Assembly (NCBI RefSeq): GCF_010614805.1
Contig: NZ_JAAFZC010000001.1
Span: forward strand, 1,838,001 to 1,902,000
Source: Pseudooceanicola aestuarii
GTDB taxonomy: Bacteria > Pseudomonadota > Alphaproteobacteria > Rhodobacterales > Rhodobacteraceae
DNA: 64,000 nt
Direction: 5' to 3'
The notes under the pieces are model-generated. The model was not told the DNA's origin, searched no databases, and worked only from the letters and a program-made list of their open reading frames with translations. Positions 19,146 through 28,863 of the stretch are shown here, piece by piece (position 1 is the first letter of the stretch; every line of letters starts with the position of its first letter). The translations under genes and the position numbers were made by a program.

Positions 19146-20672
19146 TCAGAACATCTCTGGCGGCAGGATCGGAAGGAACCGGGCGAACCGGCGGTTGCGG
19201 CGTTCGGGCCAGGGCAGCAGGAAGGTGCTGCGCCTCTCGGGCGACAGCATGGCGGCATTCGCCGCGATGCGCTGCCAGGTGGCCGCGCGGGTCGGATCGC
19301 CGTCATCGGCATGATCGCGCAGCCAGTAGCGGGTCAGCCGGTTCCGCAGCGCGCGGATCTGCGCGGCATCGCGGAACATCAGCGAAGCCTCCGTATCCCA
19401 TCGCATCGACCTGCCGTTCAGGTTCGCCGAACCGATGATGCCCATCGCCTCGTCCACCAGTGTCACCTTGGAATGCAGGTAGATGATCTCGGCGCCTTGC
19501 AGGGGCAGGGGGGTGTGATCGGGCGCGGCGCGCGGCTGGGCCGGGGCCAGCACCGCCATCCGGTCGCCGAAGGCGCGGCGGCAGATGTCCAGGCAGCGCA
19601 ATTGCAGCGATTGGGCATGGCGCACGTCGATCCCGTCATCGCCGTTGAAGATCACCCGTTCAGGCTCCGTCGGCATTACCAGGATCAGTTGCAGCTCGGG
19701 CGCGCGCTGCGCCGCGCGGGCCAGGGCGCGGGCGATCGGGGCGTGGCGAAAGAACTGCGTCTCGATATAGATCAGCCGTTCGGCGCCTTCGATTGCGTCC
19801 AGATGGGCGGCTTCGTGCTCTGTCACCTGGGGAGAGGCTCCAAGGCGCAGGGCGCTGCCCGGATGGCAGGAAATGGTCCGTATCAGCTGCGGATCCAGGC
19901 ATTTTTCCGAGGCCGGGCGCAGGGGGGCGGTCTGATCGACGCCCGTGAGACTGCCGCCGAAACTGGCGGCATCCGCACGCCGGGCGCGGTTCCAGCAATC
20001 GGCGAAATGGCGGCGGATGTCGGGGGCGACAGCGCCTGTGACCTCGACGCTGATGTCATGCCAGGTCTCGTTGGCGGGGCGGTCGTGGTCGGCGTCGTCG
20101 TAGCGCCGTTCATCCACGTCGATGCCGCCGATGATGGCGTGATCGCCATCGGCCACGGCGAACTTCTGGTGCAGGCTGACCGGGCGCAGCGTGACCTTGC
20201 CCTTGACCGCCTGGTGCTGAAGCGGGGTCAGGTGGGCGCCGTCATGGCGTGACAGCTCGTCGATCCGGGCCTTGATCTTGGACCAGAAGATCCGCCGCCA
20301 CAGCGCCCCGGACTTGCATTCGTGCAGGGCGCACAGAATCTCGGCATTGTCGGGCAGGCGGTGGCCGAAATTACGCGCGCTGGCCCATGCGGCGCGGTGC
20401 AGGTCACTGGCGAAGACCGGGTCGAAATCAGCCATCAACAGGCGCAATTTGACCCCGCGTCCGGCGGTATGGGCCAGCAGGTCGGCCCAGGTCTTCAGCC
20501 CCAGCTTGCGCGCTTCGGCGCTGCGCAGGGAGGCGCGGGCGTCAAAGATGCGGAATGCCATCAGAACCTCGCTCCGGGCGCCAAGGACAAGGCGTTCCAG
20601 CGCGGGAAACATCTCGGACGCGGTGATCAGTGGGCGAAAGAGATCCTGGTCGGTCACGACGTCTCGCGGCAT
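19146..20672 (-). CDS. Phospholipase D/cardiolipin synthase-family protein with two HKD motifs
   Basis: This 508-residue protein has two phospholipase-D active-site motifs: LHQKFAVADGDHAIIGG (residues ~180-196) and LHSKVTLVDEAMGIIGSAN (~380-400). Each has the H-x-K-x4-D pattern. Members hydrolyse or exchange phosphodiesters in phospholipids. No N-terminal membrane helices are seen, unlike bacterial cardiolipin synthase A, so it is closer to secreted or cytosolic PLD-type transphosphatidylases. The start is uncertain: ATG 20672 or GTG 20699, neither with a clear ribosome-binding site. It converges with the pseudo-rhomboid, 24 bp between stops, and lies 77 bp downstream of murJ. Confidence 0.82.
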   Translation of the reverse strand: MPRDVVTDQDLFRPLITASEMFPALERLVLGARSEVLMAFRIFDARASLRSAEARKLGLKTWADLLAHTAGRGVKLRLLMADFDPVFASDLHRAAWASARNFGHRLPDNAEILCALHECKSGALWRRIFWSKIKARIDELSRHDGAHLTPLQHQAVKGKVTLRPVSLHQKFAVADGDHAIIGGIDVDERRYDDADHDRPANETWHDISVEVTGAVAPDIRRHFADCWNRARRADAASFGGSLTGVDQTAPLRPASEKCLDPQLIRTISCHPGSALRLGASPQVTEHEAAHLDAIEGAERLIYIETQFFRHAPIARALARAAQRAPELQLILVMPTEPERVIFNGDDGIDVRHAQSLQLRCLDICRRAFGDRMAVLAPAQPRAAPDHTPLPLQGAEIIYLHSKVTLVDEAMGIIGSANLNGRSMRWDTEASLMFRDAAQIRALRNRLTRYWLRDHADDGDPTRAATWQRIAANAAMLSPERRSTFLLPWPERRNRRFARFLPILPPEMF

Positions 20673-20749
20673 TGGGGGGCGCCTGTCTGGGGATTGCACA
20701 TGTCAGATGAACCCCCAGACCGACATTAGGTTTCACCGTTACAAAGGTT

Positions 20750-22297
20750 TCACGTCCGACCCCGGCGCATCGCGTTGCGGAAATCGGCAATGCGGAAGGC
20801 GCCGATGGCATTGCCCAGGGCGAAATAGGTCATCCCACCGGCCAGCACCAGCAGCAGAAGGGCCAGGTAGCGGATCGTCGGGGCCTCGAACCAGGGGCGG
20901 AAGCCGGTCCACAGCCCCCAGACAACCACCCCCATGCCGAGGGAGGCCAGGACGATCCGCGGCAGGCGCTGGCGGATCTGGTCGTCGAACCGTGCCACCT
21001 CACCCAGCGGACGCGCGCCGCGATAGAGCAGCGCGGCCATCGCCCAGCCGGCGACAGTGGTGGCGATGGCGGGGGCGATCCAGCCCAGCAGCGGGGCAAG
21101 CCCGACGGCGATCACCGCGTTCACTGCCATCGCCACCAGCGCGTAGTTGAACGGGCTGCGGGTGTCCTGGCGGGCAAAGAACACCGGTTGCAGCACCTTC
21201 TGCAACACGAAGGCCGGAAGCCCCAGCCCGTAGATCGCGCAGGCCAGCGCGATGGCCCGGCTGTCCGCAGCCGTGGTGGCGCCGCGTTCGAACAGGACCG
21301 AGACGAGGGGAAGCGGGATCACGGCCAGTGCCACGGCACAGGGCAATGTCAGCGCCAGCGCGATTTCCCCCGCGCGGGAGAAAGCGTCGCGGGCGCCGGT
21401 GTCATCCCTGGCCTTCAGGCGGCGGGACAGGTCGGGCAGCAGCACGATGCCCACCGCGATGCCCACCACGCCCAGCGGCAGTTGGTACAGCCGGTCAGCA
21501 GCGTATAGCCAGCCGATCGCCCGGTCGAAATAGGAAGCGACCTGCTGGCCGACCAGCAGGTTCACCTGCACGACCCCGCCGGCCAGCGCGGCGGGGATGG
21601 CCACGCGGATCAATTGGCGCATGTCCGGCGTCAGCCGGGGCCGGGCCAGGCGCACGGCGAATCCGGCACGTCGCGCGGCGATCCAGACCAGCGCCAACTG
21701 CGCCACCCCGGCCACCGGGATGCCCCAGATCAGCGCCCGCGCCACATCGCCGCCCGACAGCGCCGCCACCGTCATTCCGGCGACCAGGATGATGTTCAGC
21801 AGCACCGGCGCGGCGGCGGCCGCGGCAAAGCGCCCGGTGGCGTTCAGAACTCCTGACAGCAGCGCCGCGAGCGAGATGAACAACACATAGGGAAAGGCGA
21901 TGCGCCCGAAATCGGTGGCCAGGTCGAACTCCCGTTCCCCCGCAAAGCCGGAGGCCAGCGCCAGGATCAGCCAGGGCATCAGCGCCTGCGCCACCAGCGT
22001 CAGAACGATCAGCACGGAGGCCAGGCCGGCAAAGGCCTCGGTCATGAAGGCGCGGGGATCCTCGCCGCCCTCGACCTTCTTGGAGAACATCGGCACGAAG
22101 GCCATGTTGAACGCCCCTTCGGCGAAGAAGCGGCGGAACATGTTGGGCAGGCGAAAGGCCACCACGAAGGCCTCGTAGGCCGGGCCGGTGCCGAGGAAGG
22201 CCAGAATCATCGCGTCCCGGACAAAGCCCAGCACACGGCTGAGCAACGTCCAGACGCCGACGGTCAGCACGCCCGACAGCAGGCGGACAGGCTTCAT
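20750..22297 (-). CDS. murJ: Lipid II flippase MurJ
   Basis: This 515-residue MOP-superfamily protein, with about 14 predicted helices, flips lipid II across the inner membrane for peptidoglycan synthesis. Family signatures include the N-terminal SRVLGFVRDAMILAFLG and the FRLPNMFRRFFAEGAFNMAF segment. Conserved charged residues of the central cavity occur in the first of these (SRVLGFVRD). The last ~20 residues form a basic tail. Its ATG overlaps the glnD stop by 4 nt (ATGA), so translation is coupled to glnD. An LpoA-like penicillin-binding-protein activator is upstream in the same block, tying the segment to cell-wall growth. Confidence 0.95.
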   Translation of the reverse strand: MKPVRLLSGVLTVGVWTLLSRVLGFVRDAMILAFLGTGPAYEAFVVAFRLPNMFRRFFAEGAFNMAFVPMFSKKVEGGEDPRAFMTEAFAGLASVLIVLTLVAQALMPWLILALASGFAGEREFDLATDFGRIAFPYVLFISLAALLSGVLNATGRFAAAAAAPVLLNIILVAGMTVAALSGGDVARALIWGIPVAGVAQLALVWIAARRAGFAVRLARPRLTPDMRQLIRVAIPAALAGGVVQVNLLVGQQVASYFDRAIGWLYAADRLYQLPLGVVGIAVGIVLLPDLSRRLKARDDTGARDAFSRAGEIALALTLPCAVALAVIPLPLVSVLFERGATTAADSRAIALACAIYGLGLPAFVLQKVLQPVFFARQDTRSPFNYALVAMAVNAVIAVGLAPLLGWIAPAIATTVAGWAMAALLYRGARPLGEVARFDDQIRQRLPRIVLASLGMGVVVWGLWTGFRPWFEAPTIRYLALLLLVLAGGMTYFALGNAIGAFRIADFRNAMRRGRT

Positions 22298-25080
22298 GCG
22301 CGGGCCCTTTTGTGGCCCGCGGCGATGGCTTCTCTCAGCTTGGCCTCCAGCGATTTCTGCTTGGCCTCGCTATGCAGCTTCAGGCCGAACATGTCCTTGA
22401 CGTAGAAGGTATCCACCACCTGTTCCCCGTAGGTCGCGATCACGGCCGAGGACAGCTGCACATTGGCCGCCGCAAGAGTGCGGGTCAGGTCGTGCAACAG
22501 GCCGGGGCGGTCGCGGGTGTCGACCTCGATGATGGTGTAGATCTCGGAGCCGTCATTGTCGAAGGCGACGGAGGTGCCGACATGGAAGCCGCGTTCCCGC
22601 TTCTTGATCTTGTCACGCGGCTGCATCGCCTCCTGGGTGACGACTTCGCCCTTCAGGGTCTTGTGAATCATCTGGCGCAGGCGGGGCAGGCGGTCGGCCT
22701 CGTAGGGGTGGCCCTCGCTGTCCTGCACCCAGAACGCCGCCGTGGCGAACCCGTCGGAGGTTGTATAGGTCCGCGCATCCACGACATTGGCCCCCACCAG
22801 CGCCAGTGCACCGGAAAGCCGGGCAAAGATGCCGGGGTGATCGGCCAGTGCGAACAGGGCGCGGGTGGCGTCCCGGTCAGGATCGGGATGCAGGTCGATG
22901 CGGATCTCGTCCACCGGCAGGTCGCGCAGCATCTCGGCAAAGAGGCGATGCGCGGTGACATGCAGCCCCTGCCAATAGGGCGGGTAATGGCGGCCCAGCT
23001 CGTGGTCCAGCGCCTCGCGGGTCCAGTCGGTCAGCTCCGCCTTCAGGGCGGCCTTGGCTTCCTTGCCGCGATGGGTGCGGTTGAGTTCCTCCAGCCCGGT
23101 TTCCATCGCCCGCCGCGTCTGGCGGTAGAGCGCGCGCAGCAGCGCCGCTTTCCAGTTGTTCCAGGTGCCGGGGCCGACGCCGCGAATGTCGCAGACGGTC
23201 AGCACGGTCAGCAGGTCCAGCCGTTCGCGGGTGCGCACCGCCTTGGCGAAATCGCGCACCGTGCGGGGGTCGGCGATGTCGCGTTTCTGCGCCATGTCCG
23301 ACATCAGCAGGTGATAGCGCACCAGCCATTCCACCGTTTCGCATTCGTCGCGGTTCAGCCCCAGCCGCGGCGCCACCTTGCGCGCGATCTTGGCGCCCAG
23401 CACGGAATGATCCTCGTCCCGGCCCTTGCCGATATCGTGCAGCATCAGCGCGACATAAAGCACGCGCCGGTTCACCCCGTCCTTGAGGATGGTGGAGGCG
23501 ACGGGCAGCTCTTCCTCCAGGTCGCCATGTTCGATCAGCGCCATGTGGCGGATGCACTGGATGGTGTGTTCGTCCACCGTGTAGTGATGGTACATGTTGT
23601 ATTGCATCATCGCCACGATCGGTTCGAACTCGGGGATGAAGGCGGCCAGCACGCCCAATTCGTTCATCCGCCGCAGGGCGCGTTCGGGATTGCCGTGTTT
23701 CAGCAACGTGGCCAGGAAGATCTTCGCCGCCTCGGGATCGTTGCGCATCCCGTCGTCGATACGGCGCAGATTGGCGGTGACCAGCCGCATCGCGTCGGGG
23801 TGGATCAGCATGCCGGTGCGCAGCCCTTCGTCGAAGATGCGCAGCATGTTCAGCTTGTCCGCCAGAAAGACGTCGGGCTTGTCGATGTCCAGGCGGTTGT
23901 TCACCACGCGATACCCTTCGCCGACCTTGGGGCGGCGGCGGAAAACGCGGTCCAGCAAGGGTTGGTTCTTCTTGTGGGCGGCTTCCATCTTGGTCAGCAT
24001 GATGCGCGTCAGCTCGCCCACCGTGGTGGCCTGGCGGAAATAGGCCTGCATGAAATGTTCCACCGCGCGACGCCCGCCGCGATCGCGGTAGCGCATCCGC
24101 TCCGCGACCTGGACCTGCATGTCAAAGGTCAGCTGGTCCATCGGCCGCCCGGCCAGCAGGTGCAGGTGGCAGCGCACCGCCCAAAGGAAATCTTCGGCCT
24201 TCAGGAAGCTTTCGTACTCCTCTGGCGTGAACACCCGCAGACGCACCAGCCCCGACACGGATTGCACCCGATGCACGTATTTGCCGATCCAGAACAGCGA
24301 TTGCAGGTCGCGCAGCCCGCCCTTGCCTTCCTTCACGTTGGGCTCCACCACGTAGCGCTGACCGCCCTGTTTGGTATGGCGGGCCTGGCGTTCCTGAAGC
24401 TTGGCTTCGATGAAATCCCGCTCTGTGCCCTTGAAGAGGTCGGACCACAGGCGGCGGTTCAGTTCCTCCGACATCGACTTGTTGCCGATGAGGAACCGGT
24501 TCTCCATCAGCGCGGTGCGGATGGTGTAATCCTCGCCGCCCAATTTCAGGCACTCGCGGATGGTCCGGCTGGAATGGCCGACCTTCAGGTGCAGATCCCA
24601 CATGACATAGAGCATGGTTTCGATCAGCGCCTCGATCCGGGGCGTGATCTCGTCACGCGCCAGGAACAGAAGGTCGATGTCGGAATGGGGGGCCATCTCT
24701 CCCCGGCCGTAACCGCCGACGGCGCAGACGGCGAACTCCTTGGCGCCGGGGCGCTTGCCTTCCATCAGGTAGGTGCGGCACAGGTGCAGGACGGCGCAGA
24801 CCAGCCCGTCGGTCAGATGGGTATAGGCATGAACGGTGGCGCGGGCGGCAAAGGGCCGCGCCTCGAAGGCGCGGGCGATGCGGTCCATGCCGCATTGTCG
24901 GGCCCGTGCCAGCAGGGCAATCGCCTCCTTGCGCAGGGCCTTGGGGTCCGGGGCCTGGCGCGCGGCGGCGTCCAGCGCCGCCTCCACGCCGGGCAGGTCG
25001 AAGATCTCTGCCGGCGGGCAGATCAGATCCTCCGCCCGGTGGGCGGGAACCTTGGCGGGCGACGGCACTGAGGGGGTCAA
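22294..25080 (-). CDS. glnD: Bifunctional uridylyltransferase/uridylyl-removing enzyme GlnD
   Basis: This 928-residue nitrogen sensor uridylylates PII when glutamine is low and reverses this when it is high. Domain order is normal. The nucleotidyltransferase motif VGGYGRGEMAPHSDIDLLFL lies at ~120-140. The HD domain includes LMLHDIGKGRDEDHS near 540. Two ACT domains fall in the last ~200 residues, the second with EVDTRDRPGLLHDLT. The start (MTPSVPSPAK) lies 2 nt after the stop of the LpoA-like gene. The murJ ATG overlaps its stop. All three are likely one transcript, an arrangement that links nitrogen signalling and wall synthesis only by position. Confidence 0.97.
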   Translation of the reverse strand: MTPSVPSPAKVPAHRAEDLICPPAEIFDLPGVEAALDAAARQAPDPKALRKEAIALLARARQCGMDRIARAFEARPFAARATVHAYTHLTDGLVCAVLHLCRTYLMEGKRPGAKEFAVCAVGGYGRGEMAPHSDIDLLFLARDEITPRIEALIETMLYVMWDLHLKVGHSSRTIRECLKLGGEDYTIRTALMENRFLIGNKSMSEELNRRLWSDLFKGTERDFIEAKLQERQARHTKQGGQRYVVEPNVKEGKGGLRDLQSLFWIGKYVHRVQSVSGLVRLRVFTPEEYESFLKAEDFLWAVRCHLHLLAGRPMDQLTFDMQVQVAERMRYRDRGGRRAVEHFMQAYFRQATTVGELTRIMLTKMEAAHKKNQPLLDRVFRRRPKVGEGYRVVNNRLDIDKPDVFLADKLNMLRIFDEGLRTGMLIHPDAMRLVTANLRRIDDGMRNDPEAAKIFLATLLKHGNPERALRRMNELGVLAAFIPEFEPIVAMMQYNMYHHYTVDEHTIQCIRHMALIEHGDLEEELPVASTILKDGVNRRVLYVALMLHDIGKGRDEDHSVLGAKIARKVAPRLGLNRDECETVEWLVRYHLLMSDMAQKRDIADPRTVRDFAKAVRTRERLDLLTVLTVCDIRGVGPGTWNNWKAALLRALYRQTRRAMETGLEELNRTHRGKEAKAALKAELTDWTREALDHELGRHYPPYWQGLHVTAHRLFAEMLRDLPVDEIRIDLHPDPDRDATRALFALADHPGIFARLSGALALVGANVVDARTYTTSDGFATAAFWVQDSEGHPYEADRLPRLRQMIHKTLKGEVVTQEAMQPRDKIKKRERGFHVGTSVAFDNDGSEIYTIIEVDTRDRPGLLHDLTRTLAAANVQLSSAVIATYGEQVVDTFYVKDMFGLKLHSEAKQKSLEAKLREAIAAGHKRARA

Positions 25081-25082
25081 GT

Positions 25083-26285
25083 TCAGCTTCCGGCCCCGCC
25101 AAAGCCCGCAGGCGCAGGCGACAGGATCTCAAGCTTCTGATCGCGGATCGTGGCCACGGCCAGCGCCCGTTCCGCCGTGCCGTCGGGCAGGAAACGGAAC
25201 ACGCCGTTCACGCCCTGGAACCCGGCGCCCTGGGTGATCGCGCCACGGGTCAGCGCGGTGCGGCCCTGGCCCTGGACCAGCGCGCCGATGGCGGCGACGC
25301 CGTCATAGGCCAGGCCGGCGATCGGGTGCGGATCGGCCCCCTGGCTGGCCAGGTAGCGGGCGTTGAACGCTGCTGTCCGGCCGGGATCGGGCAAGGCGAA
25401 CCAGCCGCCCTGGACGCCGGGCAGTTCCATGGTCTGCGGCGGCATATCCCACCGGGTCAGACCGATGTACTGCACTTCCTCCGGACGCACGCCGCCCTCC
25501 GGCAGCAGCTGGCTGAAGAAGGGCAGCGCCCCGGCGGTGTTGGAGGTCAGGAAAACCGCATCGGCGTCATTGCCGCGCACCGCGTCGCGAACCTGCGGAA
25601 TGGCCTGGACGACACCGTTCTGGGAGAATTCGTATTGAACCTCCTGCATGATCTGCGCGCCCGAGGTCGCAGCCGCCGCGCGGATGGCCGCCGCCCCCTG
25701 CGCCCCAGAGGCATTATCGGCATGTACGGTGACGATCCGGCCCTTGCCATTGGCGACCGCATGGGCGGTCAGGCGGCGGGCGGTGTTCTCGAATGTCGGG
25801 CCGAGGATGAAGACATTGCCCCCCGCGACCGAGGAATTGTTGGAAAAGGCGAGCACGTTCACATCGGCCTGGGCCGCGACCTGGCCGACGGCGGCGGCAT
25901 TGTCGGCATAGACCGGGCCAAGGATGATCTTGGCCCCGTCCTCCACCGCGGTCTTGGCGGCGGTGGCCGCGGTCTGGGCATTGCCGGCGGTGTCGTAGAC
26001 GCGCAGGTCCAGCTGTACGCCGTTCAGGTCGGCGGCGGCCAGGCGGGCGGCGTTCTCCAGGCTGGCGGCGAGAGTGCGGTCGCCCTCCTTCTCCGATCCC
26101 TGCGGCACAAGAAGAGCGACCTGCACCGGCTGGTTGACATTGACGCTGGGGCCGCCGCCGGCCAGATTGCCGGTGCCAAGACCGACATCACCGCAGGCGG
26201 CAAGGGTCAGCAGACCCCCCGTCGCCGCGGCGCGGCGCAACGGGCGGGACAGAACCTTGCGGGCGGCGCGCAAAAGGGCGAACAT
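25083..26285 (-). CDS. LpoA-like penicillin-binding protein activator lipoprotein
   Basis: This 400-residue lipoprotein has a signal sequence with lipobox LTLAAC, the lipidated Cys at about residue 31. A periplasmic-binding-protein-like fold follows (QVALLVPQGSEKEGDRTLAAS, then KIILGPVYADN). It matches the LpoA C-terminal/ABC substrate-binding-like family. In E. coli, LpoA activates PBP1a from the outer membrane; here that role is inferred from family and from context. It is divergent from rsmI-yraN, and E. coli yraM (lpoA) lies between yraL (rsmI) and yraN. It lacks the long TPR-like N-terminal half of E. coli LpoA. ATG 26285 fits a basic N-region and the lipobox; the upstream extension to 26396 overlaps rsmI. 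Confidence 0.8.
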   Translation of the reverse strand: MFALLRAARKVLSRPLRRAAATGGLLTLAACGDVGLGTGNLAGGGPSVNVNQPVQVALLVPQGSEKEGDRTLAASLENAARLAAADLNGVQLDLRVYDTAGNAQTAATAAKTAVEDGAKIILGPVYADNAAAVGQVAAQADVNVLAFSNNSSVAGGNVFILGPTFENTARRLTAHAVANGKGRIVTVHADNASGAQGAAAIRAAAATSGAQIMQEVQYEFSQNGVVQAIPQVRDAVRGNDADAVFLTSNTAGALPFFSQLLPEGGVRPEEVQYIGLTRWDMPPQTMELPGVQGGWFALPDPGRTAAFNARYLASQGADPHPIAGLAYDGVAAIGALVQGQGRTALTRGAITQGAGFQGVNGVFRFLPDGTAERALAVATIRDQKLEILSPAPAGFGGAGS

Positions 26286-26380
26286 GGGGAAGCTCCTCAA
26301 TCCTTGGGGGCCGGGCCGGGGTACGGCGCCGGTCGTCGTGTTGCGCGGAATAATAAACCGATCGTTCAGAGGGTCCAGCC

Positions 26381-27232
26381 ATGATTGCCCAGACACCGGA
26401 CCTGACGGCGGGTCTTTACCTTGTTGCCGTGCCGATCGGCGCCAGTCGCGACATCACGCTGCGCGCGCTGGATATACTGGCCACCGCCGACGTGCTGGCC
26501 GCCGAGGACACCCGCTCCCTGCGCCGGCTGATGGATATCCACGCCATCCCGCTGAACGGCCGGCAGGTGCTGTCCTACCACGATCACAACGGTGGCCGCG
26601 TGCGTCCGCGCCTGCTGGCGGAAATGGCGGCAGGGAAATCCGTCGCCTACGCGGCAGAGGCCGGCACCCCGATGATCGCCGACCCGGGCTATGACCTGGC
26701 CCAGGCCGCGCGGGACGAAGGCCATGCCGTCACCGCCGCACCGGGGGCCTCCGCCGTGCTGACGGCGCTGATGCTGGGCGGTTTGCCGACCGACAGGTTC
26801 CTGTTCGCGGGGTTCCTGCCCTCGGCCTCGGGCGCGCGGAAATCCGCGCTGCTGGCAGAACGGGAGACGGCGGCAACGCTGGCCTTCTACGAATCGCCCA
26901 ACCGGATCGCGGCCACTCTGCGTGATGCCGCCGCCGTGCTGGGCGGCGACCGCCCGGCCGCGCTGTGCCGCGAGTTGACCAAGCGATTCGAGGAAATCCG
27001 CCGTGGAACATTGGATGAATTGGCCCGGTCCTGCGTCGAAACCCCGCCAAAAGGTGAAATTGTCCTGCTTATTGGCAAGGGCGATTCAGGGACTATTAAT
27101 GAAACCGACCTAGAAACGGTGCTGAAGGCAGCGCTGGGGACGATGAGTGTCAGAGATGCCGCCGATAATGTCGCGGCCCGTTTCAACCTGCCGCGGCGCA
27201 AGGTCTATCAACTGGCGCTGAAACTGGGATGA
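26381..27232 (+). CDS. rsmI: 16S rRNA (cytidine1402-2'-O)-methyltransferase
   Basis: This 283-residue SAM-dependent enzyme adds the 2'-O-methyl of m4Cm1402 in the decoding centre of 16S rRNA. Family signatures are LYLVAVPIGASRDITLRAL at the N-terminus, AAEDTRSLRRLM, VAYAAEAGTPMIADPGYDL (SAM-binding loop), and ERETAATLAFYESPNRIAA. The C-terminus carries the extra helical region of the family (FNLPRRKVYQLAL). Length is normal. It is divergent from the LpoA-like gene, with 95 bp between starts, and its stop overlaps the yraN start (ATGA). Confidence 0.96.
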   Translation: MIAQTPDLTAGLYLVAVPIGASRDITLRALDILATADVLAAEDTRSLRRLMDIHAIPLNGRQVLSYHDHNGGRVRPRLLAEMAAGKSVAYAAEAGTPMIADPGYDLAQAARDEGHAVTAAPGASAVLTALMLGGLPTDRFLFAGFLPSASGARKSALLAERETAATLAFYESPNRIAATLRDAAAVLGGDRPAALCRELTKRFEEIRRGTLDELARSCVETPPKGEIVLLIGKGDSGTINETDLETVLKAALGTMSVRDAADNVAARFNLPRRKVYQLALKLG

Positions 27233-27726
27233 ACCCGGCGCGCCCTGGGTGGCGCATGAGTGTCCAGATGGAATTCGATTTTTTCGCCGCGCAGCCTGTT
27301 GGCGCCTCGGTCGGTGTCCCTGCGCGGGGGGTGGCCCCGGCGGATGTCCGGGACCGCACGGCTGCCCGGCGCCATCGCGGGCGGTGCGCCTATCTGTCCG
27401 GCCTCGCGGCGGAGGGCTGCGTTGAACGCCATTACCGGTATCTGGGCTACAGAGTCGAACGCCGCCGCTGGCGCGGCCCGGGTGGCGAAATCGACCTGAT
27501 CCTGAGCCGTGGCAACGAATTCGTTTTCGTAGAGGTGAAGTCCGGGCGCCGCCATGCCTGGGCCGCGGAACGGGTCAGTGCCCGCCAGATCGGTCGGATC
27601 TGCCGCTCTGCCGAGGATTATCTGGGGCGCCATGGCGATTTCGAGACCCGGATGCGGCTGGATGTCGCCTTGGTGGATCGGGGGGGTGTGGTGAGTGTTC
27701 TCGAAAACGTGACCATGGATATATAG
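27229..27726 (+). CDS. YraN/UPF0102-family nuclease-like protein
   Basis: This protein of up to 165 residues has the UPF0102 core: a helix with AAEGCVERHYRYLGYRV, then GGEIDLIL and FVFVEVKSGR. The E-x(n)-D-x(n)-E-V-K pattern is that of the PD-(D/E)XK nuclease fold, so metal-dependent DNA cleavage is plausible but no role is established for the family. The first start (ATG 27229) overlaps the rsmI stop; ATG 27256 (MSVQMEFDFF) is an equally good alternative. rsmI-yraN adjacency is widely conserved. Confidence 0.85.
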   Translation: MNPARPGWRMSVQMEFDFFAAQPVGASVGVPARGVAPADVRDRTAARRHRGRCAYLSGLAAEGCVERHYRYLGYRVERRRWRGPGGEIDLILSRGNEFVFVEVKSGRRHAWAAERVSARQIGRICRSAEDYLGRHGDFETRMRLDVALVDRGGVVSVLENVTMDI

Positions 27727-27796
27727 GCCATGGCCGGTTGCGCGTGGCGTGGCGATGGGCCATCTAAATCCGGCATGACAATTCAGGAGAGCCGGC

Positions 27797-28738
27797 ATGA
27801 AAGTGGCCTTTCAGATGGATCCCATCGCCGGGATCGACATCAACGCGGACAGCACGTTCCGGCTGGCGGAGGAAGCGCAGGCGCGCGGGCATGAGCTGTT
27901 CTTCTACCTGCCCGAGGCGCTGAGCTATCGCGAGGGCCGGGTGATTGCGCGGGGGCAATCCCTGCGGGTGCGGCGTGAACGGGGCAACCACGCCGAGCTG
28001 GGGGAGATGCAGGATATCGACCTGGCCGATATCGATGTGGTCTGGCTGCGCCAGGATCCGCCGTTCGACATGTTCTACATCACCACCACCCACCTGCTGG
28101 ACCGCCTGGCGCCGGATACCCTGGTGGTCAACGATCCGTTCTGGGTGCGCAACTGCCCCGAAAAACTGCTGGTCCTCGACTTTCCCGAGCTGATCCCGCC
28201 CACCGTCATCGCGCGGGATCTGCCGACCATCCGGGCCTTCAAGGACACGCATGGCGATGTCATTCTCAAGCCGCTTTATGGCAATGGCGGCGCCGGTGTG
28301 TTCCGGCTGACCCCAGATGATCGCAATCTGTCCTCCCTGCATGAATTGTTCACCGGTTTCACGCGGGAGCCGCTGATCGTGCAGAAATTCCTGCCCGCCG
28401 TGGCCAAGGGGGACAAACGGGTGATCCTGGTCGACGGGGAGGCGGTCGGCGCCATCAACCGCGTACCGGCCAAGGGCGAAACCCGGTCCAACATGCATGT
28501 GGGCGGCCGTCCCGAAAAGGTGGAGCTGAGCGACCGCGATCGCGAGATCTGCGCCGCCATCGGCCCGGCTCTGCGCGAAAAGGGGCAGATTTTCGTCGGT
28601 ATCGACGTGATTGGCGACTACCTGACGGAGATCAATGTGACCTCTCCCACCGGCATTCAGGAGCTGGAGCGGTTCGATGGCATCAATGTCGCCGCCCGAA
28701 TCTGGGCGGCGATCGAGGCCAAGGCGGACGCGGCATAG
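27797..28738 (+). CDS. gshB: Glutathione synthetase
   Basis: This 313-residue ATP-grasp enzyme joins gamma-glutamylcysteine and glycine. The N-terminus [20 protein letters not shown] is diagnostic for bacterial GshB. The ATP-grasp core has [18 protein letters not shown] (glycine-rich loop) and [37 protein letters not shown] holds metal and substrate ligands near the C-terminus. Glutathione production fits the two GST genes in the window. It lies 70 bp after yraN and converges with the YifB gene. Confidence 0.97.
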   Translation: MKVAFQMDPIAGIDINADSTFRLAEEAQARGHELFFYLPEALSYREGRVIARGQSLRVRRERGNHAELGEMQDIDLADIDVVWLRQDPPFDMFYITTTHLLDRLAPDTLVVNDPFWVRNCPEKLLVLDFPELIPPTVIARDLPTIRAFKDTHGDVILKPLYGNGGAGVFRLTPDDRNLSSLHELFTGFTREPLIVQKFLPAVAKGDKRVILVDGEAVGAINRVPAKGETRSNMHVGGRPEKVELSDRDREICAAIGPALREKGQIFVGIDVIGDYLTEINVTSPTGIQELERFDGINVAARIWAAIEAKADAA

Positions 28739-28782
28739 GCGGGTCCGGCCAGAACTGTCCCTGGTCTGAATGAGCCTGGCCT

Positions 28783-28815
28783 GGATGGGGCTTCCCAGGT
28801 TGGCCCATCCTTTAC
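28783..28815 (+). terminator. Candidate gshB terminator
   Basis: GGATGGG (28783-28789) pairs with CCCATCC (28804-28810) across a 14-nt loop and is followed by TTTAC. It lies 45 nt after the gshB stop, before the convergent YifB gene. The T-run is short, so efficiency is uncertain. Confidence 0.45.
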
Positions 28816-28863
28816 AGGCGCCGCGCAGGGGGACGCGGCCGGGATCCGAGCGCGCCCTGTGAT

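Noticed and set aside
22312..25071. A 919-residue plus-strand open frame opposite glnD
   Set aside because: No recognisable domain; glnD on the other strand has its full catalytic and ACT motifs.
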